Assembly: GCF_018736045.1 (NCBI RefSeq)
Contig: NZ_CP076133.1
Coordinates: 62,001-126,000, forward strand
Direction: 5' to 3'
Origin: Flammeovirga yaeyamensis
Lineage (GTDB): Bacteria; Bacteroidota; Bacteroidia; Cytophagales; Flammeovirgaceae
Length of the DNA: 64,000 nucleotides
Below the pieces are notes generated by a model. It saw nothing but the letters and a program-made list of their open reading frames with translations. It ran no database searches and was not told the DNA's origin. Made by a program: the position numbers and the translations under genes. Of this stretch, positions 36,285 through 45,352 are shown one piece after another. The stretch's first letter is position 1. Each line of letters begins with the position of its first letter.

Positions 36285-38612
36285 TTAGTTTACTTTGATG
36301 TCTTTATTTATAGGTAATTTTCTAAACCAAGCACCTGCACCTGGCGTGCTGATATAGAAATAATAGTCCTCTTCTCTTTGAACAATACGACTACTTGTTA
36401 ATCCGATGTAGTGTAAATTGTCTGTAATATCGGTCCATATCACACTATCATCATCTTGAATAATTCCCATAAAAACACCCCAGCCATTCTGATGTTTATG
36501 ATTATAATAATTAGCTATTATCATATTCTCTGTTGCTGCAATACCACCTTTGCTTTGGAATACATAATCTTCTTTTATGTGGGGATACCACTCATCGTTT
36601 TTATTACCTCGTAAATCCATTGCCTGAGGTTTTGTGAAAATATTTTCCCAAGTTTCTCCATCATCTTTTGATAAGGCCACCACATAATCGCACCCCCCTT
36701 TACAAGGTTCTCCTTCGTACACCAAATAGGTTTTTCCACCTCTATCCCAAGCGACAATTTCAGACTCCCAAGATCCCCCTTTGTAAATGCGTTTCCACTT
36801 CCAATTGCCATTATCAAGTACTCCTTTGAAAACACCTGTTAGACCACTTGTTCCAGTAAAATACACTACGTTTTCATCATTAGGATCGACTTGAATACAC
36901 TTTGAAGTCAAGGCTTTATCAGCCACACCGTTAGAAATTTTTTCTACTTTATAATTCGGATCTTTTACAGCATCCGTAAGATTATTAATTCTATATAAAC
37001 CATAGTTTGTGCTAAATACATATAACCTTTCCGGGTGGTTTGGATCGACGTTTATTTCTCTAAACACACCATCAGGCAACCCTAAAGCATGATTTGGTCC
37101 TCCTCCTAAAAATATCCATTTATCTTTTGGAGAGCAATGCTCTAGTATTTTGTAATACAATTTTCCATCTACTGCACGACCACCATATCCACCTGTAGCT
37201 TGAATAACTACAGCGTCTTTTCCATCTATCTTTGCGAGTACACACGACTGTACATCTGATAAATTCAACGTCGTATCTTGACGATGCTGTAGATTTGACC
37301 AGCTTTTACCTCCGTCCCAACTTTCCAGCATTCCGTTATCACCCTGTGCCTGAAGTACATAATTCTTATGCACTAAAATATCGTAGGTATAAGTAGATTC
37401 TGTTCCTTTTGAACTGTAGGTTGGATATTTCTCTCCATGGAAGTCAACAATATGTTCTAAATGAGGATTAGAATATTTATTCCTCCATAAATACTTTCCG
37501 TCATTAGAATATACGCCTTCGAAGAAATTCTCGTTGGTAGTACTCCAAATGGCTCTTTGCCATTTGATGGGAGTATAATGGGCAAATCGAGGATTGGGGT
37601 CGGCCATATCCCAACCGAAATCATATCCTTTCGTTCCTTCCCAAATACATTCATAAGCATAAGACACTAAGGAATCGTTCTCCCAATAGAAGGTTCCTTC
37701 AAATAGACCATCCCTACTCCCTTCCACCGGTAAAATGAGTTTATGTTCATTTTTTGTCGACCTAGGATCAATTTCAGGGTACCACCAATTTATAAATGGT
37801 AGATCCACTCCACTGCCTTTGTCAATTTTGATCCATTGACTTTGATTCCATGTTTTCGCAAAAGGGTAACTCTTTTTCCCTTCGTAAGCATATGTCGCGT
37901 ACAATACCTCACCATCTGGCGATAAACCCACTCCTCTACACAATTTAGCCTCTTCAGGCCCATCTATTTTGGTAAATGTTTGTGCATTATCTTTAGAGAT
38001 ATAAATTCCATCGGAAGCCCCAACTACACAAGTTTCCTTTTGATTAGGGTGAAATGATATTGTCCATATGTTTTTATCAGGTACTTGATTGGGATTCACT
38101 TTTCTTCTCTCCCAACTATCCCCTCCATTATTACTGATTAATATTTCGATATATCCATCTATAGTATCATCAAAAAAGTGAGCAAAATCGTAATCGTCTC
38201 TCCAACCCACTCCTGCAATTATCTGCTTTGGATTATTGGGATTTACTTTAATTTCCCCAAAAGACTTTCCTAAAGAAGAGGTCACAAATTTATAGTTGTC
38301 ACCGCCATTAGTACTGCTTTGAAGTCCATTTAAAGTACCCACATAAATGTGTTCAGAATTTTCTGGATTTATGGCCACGCTGTACACTCTATTGTTTACC
38401 AACTTTCCTGTCATATGCCAATTCTCCCCATTGTTTGTTGACTTGTAGACTCCCTCCATATCCGAAGGTATATACAAAGTTCCTACGTTGGATGGATCAC
38501 ATACCACATCTTGTACTTGCCCTCCTGCTCCTGGATTGATCGATACCCATTGTGCAAAGACTGGAGAGGCGATAAAGAATAATAAAATTTGTAAGTAGTT
38601 ACTAGTTTTCAT
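36285..38612 (-). CDS. Secreted GH74-like beta-propeller protein
   Basis: 775 residues with a signal peptide (MKTSNYLQILLFFIASPVFAQ). It has WVSINPGAGGQVQDVVCDP, LYIPSDMEGVYKSTNNGENW and repeated Asp boxes (SNNGGDSWERR, SWDGGKSWSNLQ, SKDDGETWENIF). It is the closest relative of the 33649 product: same length, same FTSSRIVQ/ISTPGAGAWFRKLP-type ending, no T9SS domain. The pair arose by tandem duplication. It is read from its own upstream site (38657) or from susCD. It probably acts on the oligosaccharide bound or imported by the SusC/D pair; the bond cut is unknown. Confidence 0.8.
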   Translation of the reverse strand: MKTSNYLQILLFFIASPVFAQWVSINPGAGGQVQDVVCDPSNVGTLYIPSDMEGVYKSTNNGENWHMTGKLVNNRVYSVAINPENSEHIYVGTLNGLQSSTNGGDNYKFVTSSLGKSFGEIKVNPNNPKQIIAGVGWRDDYDFAHFFDDTIDGYIEILISNNGGDSWERRKVNPNQVPDKNIWTISFHPNQKETCVVGASDGIYISKDNAQTFTKIDGPEEAKLCRGVGLSPDGEVLYATYAYEGKKSYPFAKTWNQSQWIKIDKGSGVDLPFINWWYPEIDPRSTKNEHKLILPVEGSRDGLFEGTFYWENDSLVSYAYECIWEGTKGYDFGWDMADPNPRFAHYTPIKWQRAIWSTTNENFFEGVYSNDGKYLWRNKYSNPHLEHIVDFHGEKYPTYSSKGTESTYTYDILVHKNYVLQAQGDNGMLESWDGGKSWSNLQHRQDTTLNLSDVQSCVLAKIDGKDAVVIQATGGYGGRAVDGKLYYKILEHCSPKDKWIFLGGGPNHALGLPDGVFREINVDPNHPERLYVFSTNYGLYRINNLTDAVKDPNYKVEKISNGVADKALTSKCIQVDPNDENVVYFTGTSGLTGVFKGVLDNGNWKWKRIYKGGSWESEIVAWDRGGKTYLVYEGEPCKGGCDYVVALSKDDGETWENIFTKPQAMDLRGNKNDEWYPHIKEDYVFQSKGGIAATENMIIANYYNHKHQNGWGVFMGIIQDDDSVIWTDITDNLHYIGLTSSRIVQREEDYYFYISTPGAGAWFRKLPINKDIKVN

Positions 38613-38656
38613 CTCATTTCGATTTTTTTGATAATGGAATGTAGTTAGTTTACTTT

Positions 38657-38679
38657 TTAAAAGTCTTTGGTTTTATAAA
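38657..38679. promoter_or_regulatory. Operator-like palindromic motif, site 4
   Basis: TTAAAAGTCTTTGGTTTTAT followed by AAA, 45 bp upstream of the 38612 start and downstream of susD. Confidence 0.45.
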
Positions 38680-38685
38680 TTGAAT

Positions 38686-38716
38686 AAAAAAAGGTACCCA
38701 CTTTCATGAGCACCTT
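38686..38716 (-). terminator. Possible terminator after susD
   Basis: On the minus strand AAGGTGCTCATGAAAGTGGG then TACCTT and a T run; the stem is imperfect. It would separate susCD from the GH74-like genes. Confidence 0.4.
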
Positions 38717-38737
38717 CAATATAATCATCCCCTATGA

Positions 38738-40294
38738 TTAATACCCAGGGTTCTGAGTTAAGTTAGGGTTCTGCTGAATTTGTACAGCAGGAATTGGAAG
38801 CAATTCATTTTTACCAACTACAAAACCTGGCATATAAGTAGGTTTTGCAAACTCTGGTAAAGATGCCGCATCCGAACGTTTCGACCATCTAACAAGGTCA
38901 AAGAAACGTTGGAACTCGAAAGTGAATTCTTTTCTTCTTTCGTGTACTAATTCAACAAAGAATTCTGAAGCACTTAAGCCTGTTGGGAAGTTATCTACAC
39001 CGGCACGTTCTCTTACTCTGTTTACTGCACTGTAAGCATCTACAGATGGACCGTTTACTTCATTTTCAGCTTCAGCGAACATTAATAACACTTCTGCAAA
39101 ACGCATTTGTCTAAAGTTTACTGGAGATTGGTTAAAACCTGGGTTGGTCTTATCTTCAGCGAATTTACGACAACCGATAATATAATTTGCATCACGTTCT
39201 GATGTACGGTTATGCCATCCATTATCTTCGTGAGGTTTTGCCGTGATAATTTCACCAGACCATTCATCACCTTCTCTAGCAATTGTATATGTTCTACGAA
39301 TGTCGTTTTCTTCTGGATAATCATTAAAATACCCATCAACTTCTAGAGAAGGAATCGCATTCGCAAATTGGAATGGAGAAATGGCTGTTGATACCCAATT
39401 GGCTTTTGATGATTGGTTAGTATCATAATCTGGCCAAGGGGAACCTATTCCACCCATAAACTGAATTTCGAAAACAGATTCTTGGTTGTTCTCAAAATCT
39501 TTTACAAAGTTCTGTTCGAAAGGAACTAAGTCATAAGCAGCATACTCACCATCAATTACTTTCTTCAAAGCATCTCTAGCTTCAGAATATTTCTGCTGAT
39601 ATAAATATACTTTACCTAGTAATGCTTGAGCAGCTCCAGAAGTTGCACGGCCAATATTATCACCAGTATAACTCGATAATAACATATCTTCTGCTTTAAT
39701 TAAATCAGTTTCAATCAAAGCGTATACTTCAGCTTCTGTATTACGTTTAGGTCTTAAGAATTCTTCTGAAAGATTACCATCAAATGGTTTATCATAAATA
39801 GGAACTCCACCATATAATGTCACCAAATTAAAGTAGTAAAAAGCTCTTAAAAAGTGAGCTTCACCAATATAATGAGCCTTTCTTTCTTCTTCATTTGGAA
39901 GCACTGAAATTGCTGGCACTTTATCTAAAACCACATTAGCTCTAGCGATACCTGCATAGCTTGCTTCCCATGATTTCGGAATTAATTCAGCAGTGTTTGC
40001 ATTAAATTTAAAGTCCTCATATTCTATTAGTTGCACAGCTCCAGATGTGGTTTCCATATCACCACTCATGAAATCTAACAAGTAACGGTGACGTTTGTAT
40101 AAGCCGTACCAATGTAATGGCGTATAAACAGCGTTAGTTGCCATTTCTGCTTCCCCAATACTATTATAATATGTATTTGAATCAACATCCACTTGTACCT
40201 TTGCATCGTCCAGAAACGATTCGCAAGATGTTGTAAAGAGGGTGGCAAAACATACACCTGCTGCCACAATTGATTTATTAAAAATATTTTTCAT
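38738..40294 (-). CDS. SusD/RagB-family glycan-binding lipoprotein
   Basis: 518 residues from the ATG at 40294 (an ATG two codons upstream, at 40300, is possible; the still longer frame begins with TTG at 40318). The lipoprotein signal ends MKNIFNKSIVAAGVCFATLFTTSC. SusD features are the TPR-like helices (AHYIGEAHFLRAFYYFNLVTLYGGVPIYDKP), RPKRNTEAEVYALIETDL and the C-terminal LPIPAVQIQQNPNLTQNPGY. It caps the SusC channel at the cell surface and binds the target glycan. It starts 13 nt after susC. Only one SusC/D pair is present in this window. Confidence 0.95.
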   Translation of the reverse strand: MKNIFNKSIVAAGVCFATLFTTSCESFLDDAKVQVDVDSNTYYNSIGEAEMATNAVYTPLHWYGLYKRHRYLLDFMSGDMETTSGAVQLIEYEDFKFNANTAELIPKSWEASYAGIARANVVLDKVPAISVLPNEEERKAHYIGEAHFLRAFYYFNLVTLYGGVPIYDKPFDGNLSEEFLRPKRNTEAEVYALIETDLIKAEDMLLSSYTGDNIGRATSGAAQALLGKVYLYQQKYSEARDALKKVIDGEYAAYDLVPFEQNFVKDFENNQESVFEIQFMGGIGSPWPDYDTNQSSKANWVSTAISPFQFANAIPSLEVDGYFNDYPEENDIRRTYTIAREGDEWSGEIITAKPHEDNGWHNRTSERDANYIIGCRKFAEDKTNPGFNQSPVNFRQMRFAEVLLMFAEAENEVNGPSVDAYSAVNRVRERAGVDNFPTGLSASEFFVELVHERRKEFTFEFQRFFDLVRWSKRSDAASLPEFAKPTYMPGFVVGKNELLPIPAVQIQQNPNLTQNPGY

Positions 40295-40307
40295 GATCAT
40301 CAAAAAA

Positions 40308-43300
40308 TTAGAATCCAACTTGTAAACCTAAAATGAAGCTACGTGACATTGGGTATGGACCATCAGGAAGGATACCATTTAGTGGCACTTCAGGATCTAA
40401 TCCTGTAAAGTTGGTAATTGTCCAAAGGTTTTGCCCAGCAGCATAAACTCTTAATCTAGTTAAGCCACCTAAAGCCGATAATGCTCTATCATTTAAGCTA
40501 TAACCAAACTGAAGGTTTTTTACTCTTAAATAAGATGCTTTTTCAACCCACCAATCTGAAATTAAATTGTTATTTGCTAACTGTTGTGCAATTGCTCTAG
40601 GTTGTGTTTGCGATTTATTTTCTGGAGTCCAAGCGTTCAACACGTCAGTTGTCATGTTGAAATCTCTATGATAACTTTGGGTATAGTATCTTGTAGAATT
40701 GAATACATCGTTACCATATACTCCTTGTAATTGTAGGTTAAAATCAAATCCTTTGTAACCTAAATTGATGTTCATACCGTAAGTTATACTTTGGTTGGCA
40801 TCACCAATAAATGTTCTATCCTCATCAGTAATCATACCATCACCGTTAATATCCACGTAACGAATATCACCTGGCTGAGTGTCTACATCATTATATGGTG
40901 TTGGACCAGCATCAACTTCTGATTGAGATTGATAAATACCATCTGTCTTAAAGCCATATAGTGAATATAATGAGTGACCTGCTTCAATTCTATTTCTTGT
41001 AAACTCCCAGTTGGCTCCTTTCTTTTCTGTAATAAAAGGTAACCCCTCTGCTAGACGTGTTACTTCGTTATTTATGAATGTAGCATTGGCTCCAATGTTA
41101 TAAGTGAAATCACCTTTCTTATCACCCCAATTTACTGTAAACTCCCAACCTTTATTTTGAACCTCACCTGCATTAACGAATACGTTATCGTAACCAGTTG
41201 TGGTTGGTAGAGTGTAATCCAATAATAAATCATCAGATACTTTTTGGAAATAATCGACAGTAAATGATAAACGGTTTTTCAATACGGCACCATCAATACC
41301 TATGTTCGTTTGTACTTGCTTCTCCCAAACTAAACCAGGGTTAAATACCTGACCACCTGGAGCAACAGTCGGTACCAAAGTACCACCATTAAATACATAT
41401 CTAGGTACAGAGTTTAGTAATGATTGTGTAGCTCTTTCGTTAATTTGATCATTACCCAAGCTACCATAAGATGCTCTTAACTTCAACATATCGAATGGAG
41501 AGTTCTCCATAAAGCTTTCTTTTGAAATTAACCAACCTACTGAACCTGACATAAAGTTGTGGAATCTATTCTCAGGAGTAAATACTGAAGAACCATCTCT
41601 ACGGAAGTTAAATGTAGCCATATACTTTCCATCATAATCATAAATGGCTCTACCAATGTATGATAAAGTGTTCTTATCATATAATGGTGATTTTGAATCT
41701 GCTTTCGTAGTACTTGATCCATTCAAAATAGGTAATGAGCTAGATAGGTTACCACCGTATACTGATGCTGACATCCAGTTTCTTCTGTTATGTTGCATTG
41801 TGTAACCAGCAAGTAATCCAATATTGTGTTTACCAAAAGTTTTCTTGTAGTTCAATGTATTTTCCCATAACCACATTGTTCTTTCGTTTCTTTCTTCATC
41901 TAATTCCGCACCTCTAGGGAATAAATATGGAGGCTCACCTGTATCGTTCAAATAAAACTCCGGTATAAACATTTTATGATGAGAGTTAGATACATCCGCA
42001 GCAAGGTTTGTTTTGAAGTTTAATCCATGAAGGATTTCCACTTCACCATAAACACTTGCAATTACTCTATTGATAATTCTGTTTCTGTCCAATAAATTTT
42101 GAGTAGCAACAGGTTGAATCAAATTGTAATCACCATCGTCAGGACCTGCCCCTTGATAACCACCTAAATTATCTGGGTTAGTCACTTTTACAGCAGGAGA
42201 ATAAGCTAATGCCCAGAAAGTCGATCCTCTGTCTCCTATATACCCTAAATTATAATTCGATCTTGTGTAAGAGATGGTATTACCAAACTTAAAACGTTTA
42301 ACAGTTAAATCACTATTGATTCTTAGTGATGTTCTTGAAAAACCAGTATTGATCATAGTACCTTTTTCATCGAAATGGTTGATTGATGCATAAATCGACC
42401 CATTCTTACCTGATGTACTACCGCTGATTTCGTAACTTTGTTGGTAACCTGTTTGATACAATTCGTCTTGCCAATCGGTATCTGTAGTTAATGTGGTACC
42501 ATCTAAATTCGGTATTCTTGGTAAACCTGAATTATCCTTTACAGTATTCATTACTTGTTGATACTGACTAGAATTCATCATGTCCAATTTGTTTGTGATC
42601 ATTTTTGGACCACCAAAGATGTTGACATTAAATTGTGGTTTCGCACCTACTTTACCTCTTTTTGTTGTGATAATAATGACACCATTCGCTGCTCTAGCAC
42701 CATAAATAGCTGCAGCAGAGGCATCTTTCAATACGTTTACCGACTCGATATCACTTGGGTTGATCGTAGAGAATGCGTCTCCATCTTGTAATATCACTCC
42801 GTCAATTACATATAGTGGATCAGAACCACCTGTAATTGTACCTGTACCACGAATACGAATAGAAGGGTTCGCACCTGGCTGTCCATCCGTACCTGTAATT
42901 TGTAAACCGGCTACCTGACCTTGAAGTGCCGATTGGAAGTCTGCTACTGGACGACCTTCGATAGCATCCTTTCCGACTTTAGTAATTGCACCAGTTACGT
43001 TTTCTTTCTTCTGAGTACCGTAACCAATGACAACCACTTCATCCAATTCGTCTAAGTTTTCTTCTAAAGTAACAACAAATTTCTTTTGCTGTCCTACTAC
43101 AATTTCTTGTTCTAAAAATCCGATATAAGAGAATTCTAAAACTGGATTTTCTGTTGTTAGCAATAAAGAAAATTCACCGTCTGCGTTTGAAATCGTTCCA
43201 TTGCTTGTTCCTTTTTCGACAACGTTAGTACCTGGTAGGGGTTGTTTGTTCTGGTCTGTAATAACACCGGAGACCATTTTGTCTTGGGCTTGTGTTGTTC

Positions 43301-43352
43301 CCCAACATAGCATCAAGAGTAATAGATAAAACAATCGTTTTTTGATAATCAT
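40308..43352 (-). CDS. SusC/RagA-family TonB-dependent outer-membrane transporter
   Basis: 1014 residues. Signal peptide (MIIKKRLFYLLLLMLCWGTTQAQ), then a carboxypeptidase-D-like domain (VSGVITDQNKQPLPGTNVVEKGTSNGTISNADGEFSL), a TonB-box region (LDEVVVIGYGTQKKENVTGAIT), the plug domain (LYVIDGVILQDGD, DIESVNVLKDASAAAIYGARAANGVIIITTKRGK) and the 22-strand barrel ending SFILGLQVGF. It imports glycan oligomers with energy from TonB. First gene of the PUL. It is divergent from a 7TM-AraC gene across about 500 bp. Confidence 0.97.
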   Translation of the reverse strand: MIIKKRLFYLLLLMLCWGTTQAQDKMVSGVITDQNKQPLPGTNVVEKGTSNGTISNADGEFSLLLTTENPVLEFSYIGFLEQEIVVGQQKKFVVTLEENLDELDEVVVIGYGTQKKENVTGAITKVGKDAIEGRPVADFQSALQGQVAGLQITGTDGQPGANPSIRIRGTGTITGGSDPLYVIDGVILQDGDAFSTINPSDIESVNVLKDASAAAIYGARAANGVIIITTKRGKVGAKPQFNVNIFGGPKMITNKLDMMNSSQYQQVMNTVKDNSGLPRIPNLDGTTLTTDTDWQDELYQTGYQQSYEISGSTSGKNGSIYASINHFDEKGTMINTGFSRTSLRINSDLTVKRFKFGNTISYTRSNYNLGYIGDRGSTFWALAYSPAVKVTNPDNLGGYQGAGPDDGDYNLIQPVATQNLLDRNRIINRVIASVYGEVEILHGLNFKTNLAADVSNSHHKMFIPEFYLNDTGEPPYLFPRGAELDEERNERTMWLWENTLNYKKTFGKHNIGLLAGYTMQHNRRNWMSASVYGGNLSSSLPILNGSSTTKADSKSPLYDKNTLSYIGRAIYDYDGKYMATFNFRRDGSSVFTPENRFHNFMSGSVGWLISKESFMENSPFDMLKLRASYGSLGNDQINERATQSLLNSVPRYVFNGGTLVPTVAPGGQVFNPGLVWEKQVQTNIGIDGAVLKNRLSFTVDYFQKVSDDLLLDYTLPTTTGYDNVFVNAGEVQNKGWEFTVNWGDKKGDFTYNIGANATFINNEVTRLAEGLPFITEKKGANWEFTRNRIEAGHSLYSLYGFKTDGIYQSQSEVDAGPTPYNDVDTQPGDIRYVDINGDGMITDEDRTFIGDANQSITYGMNINLGYKGFDFNLQLQGVYGNDVFNSTRYYTQSYHRDFNMTTDVLNAWTPENKSQTQPRAIAQQLANNNLISDWWVEKASYLRVKNLQFGYSLNDRALSALGGLTRLRVYAAGQNLWTITNFTGLDPEVPLNGILPDGPYPMSRSFILGLQVGF

Positions 43353-43860
43353 TTTACAATTAGTTTAAAGTTGAAATAAACCTGGCTGACCACCATTTTT
43401 AAATTGAAGAGTTGACCTCGTCTTAAACCAAATGTTGACGAAAAGAATTTGACAAAACTGTTATTTCAAAAAACAAGTGAAATTATATGTTACAATTACG
43501 CTTATTTTTTTCTTACCGATTTTTTTCTTTAAAAATGAATTATCTACTAGACAATATATTTTTAACTTATTTATTATCAATAATTTATAATTTTCAATTT
43601 CTAGCTATTTTCTTTTATTTAAAGAATTGAAAGTATTTTTAGAAGTGAATTATATATGTTGGGAATAGAGAAAAAACTGCAAAACACACATTAGTGTATC
43701 TAATACATTTAATTTGTGCTTTTCAAAAATTAATCTGATATTTAGATAACTACTAAGCATAACAAGTAGGTAGATTACATTTTTTCTCTTGTTATAATCG
43801 AAATGAAATAATTATCATATGGTGAACAATTACCATCAACACAATCTATTTAAATAAACT
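43353..43860. promoter_or_regulatory. Divergent intergenic region between susC and the 7TM-AraC gene
   Basis: 508 bp, very AT-rich, without ORFs. A degenerate relative of the operator-like motif (AAAAGAATTTGACAAAACTG) is at 43441-43460, 89 bp upstream of susC. Nothing else recognised. Confidence 0.4.
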
Positions 43861-44973
43861 ATGGCTAATGTATTATTTTTATGGGCATTTGTCCAAAGCT
43901 TATTAATGAGTTTTGCTATTGGTTTTTTAAAGAAATCAAGATCAAACTCCATCTTGTCTGGGGTTTTCTTCACAATGTCTATCAACATTCTATTTCAATA
44001 TCTTTTTAGATATACTGATGTGAAGTTTATCCTTCCGGAATTACTTTTTGTTTCTGATGTGCTGGACTTACTACAACCTGCACTAATTCTGTGGTATTTG
44101 GATGAATTATTTGGCGATAAAATTGACAAGAAGAAGGCATGGTACTTTATTCCTTCCACTATCGCTTTAATATCAGGCGTTTTTTATATCGCTTCTTTTG
44201 AAACATTCGTTTATGATTCTTTTATCGGTACCCCTTTCCATTTGATGCTGCTAGGTAGTATTGTGGTTTGGAGAGGAGTCATCGGTTTTAAGATCTTCAA
44301 GAAGTTCCAATCTTTAGAACCAAAGAAAAATGACAGCAAAAAAGCCAACGATTTACACTGGCCAAAGGTATTGGGGTCTTTTATCGGTGTAACATTTTAT
44401 ATCGCCTTACTTCAATTTGTTTATAGAACAGTCGTATTTCCGCTCAATGCTTCTGAATTTGTTTGGAATATCATTCAAATCAACTACATCTTATTCAATA
44501 GTAGTATTATCTTAATCACCATTTATTTTGCACTTAAATTCCCTAAGGCTTTATCAGGTAATACTTTGGTGGTGAAAATGGATAAGACAGACCAAACGAT
44601 AATGAATAGCTACATGGAAAAGCTAAACGAATTGATCGATGTAGAACAAATTCATATCAATACTGAATTGAACGAAAAATTGCTTTCTGAACGTTTAGGC
44701 ATCCCTTCATATATGTTATCACGCTTGTTAAATGATCATATTGGCAAATCCTTTAGTGAATTCTTTAACGAGAAACGTGTGGAAGAAGCAAAGAAAATTA
44801 TTGCTAGCGATACGGATAAGAAGTTAACCAACTTCGCTATTGCAGTTGATTGCGGATTCAGATCTGAATCGGTATTCTATATCAACTTTAAGAAAATTAC
44901 AGGTATGACACCTCGACAATTCAGAATTAAACTGAAAGAACAAGGACAAGGCATGTCTTTGATGACAGGATAA
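43861..44973 (+). CDS. Seven-TM membrane-bound AraC-type regulator
   Basis: 370 residues, paralogue of the 20482 product over its whole length (MANVLFLWAFVQSLLMSFAIGF; PELLFVSDVLDLLQPALILWYLDELFG). About seven hydrophobic segments are followed by a cytoplasmic AraC helix-turn-helix domain (ELNEKLLSERLGIPSYMLSRLLNDHIGKSFSEFFNEKR, then FRSESVFYINFKKITGMTPRQFRIK). It is divergent from susC and so probably controls this PUL, in the place where a hybrid two-component system or ECF sigma/anti-sigma pair is usual. The signal sensed by the membrane part is unknown. A strong terminator follows. Confidence 0.82.
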   Translation: MANVLFLWAFVQSLLMSFAIGFLKKSRSNSILSGVFFTMSINILFQYLFRYTDVKFILPELLFVSDVLDLLQPALILWYLDELFGDKIDKKKAWYFIPSTIALISGVFYIASFETFVYDSFIGTPFHLMLLGSIVVWRGVIGFKIFKKFQSLEPKKNDSKKANDLHWPKVLGSFIGVTFYIALLQFVYRTVVFPLNASEFVWNIIQINYILFNSSIILITIYFALKFPKALSGNTLVVKMDKTDQTIMNSYMEKLNELIDVEQIHINTELNEKLLSERLGIPSYMLSRLLNDHIGKSFSEFFNEKRVEEAKKIIASDTDKKLTNFAIAVDCGFRSESVFYINFKKITGMTPRQFRIKLKEQGQGMSLMTG

Positions 44974-45007
44974 AACATTAACTATAACTTACTATTACTA
45001 TCTATCT

Positions 45008-45041
45008 AAAGGCTATCTCAGATATATGAGGTAGCCTTTTT
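45008..45041 (+). terminator. Rho-independent terminator of the second 7TM-AraC gene
   Basis: Stem AAGGCTATCTCA with TGAGGTAGCCTT (one GU pair), 6-nt loop GATATA, then T run. Confidence 0.88.
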
Positions 45042-45080
45042 CTGTGTGGTGATGGGCTGATTATTCTGGCCGGGCAGATC

Positions 45081-45335
45081 GTAGGGACGTTGCAGTGCAA
45101 CGTCCGTACAAAGGAGGGGTATATGATATTTTGATTATAAGCAATAGTTAGGAGAAACCTTGACATGTAAGGGGAGATACAGGCTAATAGGGCGTAGGGA
45201 CGTTGCACTGCAACGTCCGTACAAAGGAGGGGTATATGATATTTTGATTATAAGCAATAGTTAGGAGAAACTTTGACGTGTAAGGGGAGATACAGGCTAA
45301 TTGGACGTGGGGACGTTGCAGTGCAACGTCCGTAC
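45081..45335. repeat. 113-bp tandem repeat carrying a REP-like palindrome, 2.3 copies
   Basis: Units begin at 45081, 45194 and 45307, exactly 113 bp apart; the third is cut after the palindrome. Each begins with a 29-bp imperfect palindrome, GTAGGGACGTTGCA-S-TGCAACGTCCGTAC, where S is G, C and G in order. The first two full units differ at only a few positions. The region lies between the 7TM-AraC terminator and the end of the NCS1 gene. The palindrome also occurs singly at 29990. Confidence 0.9.
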
Positions 45336-45352
45336 ATACAAGGGAAAAATGA

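Noticed and set aside
45081-45335. CRISPR array
   Set aside because: Only three palindromes, with identical rather than unique spacers of about 84 bp and no cas genes.
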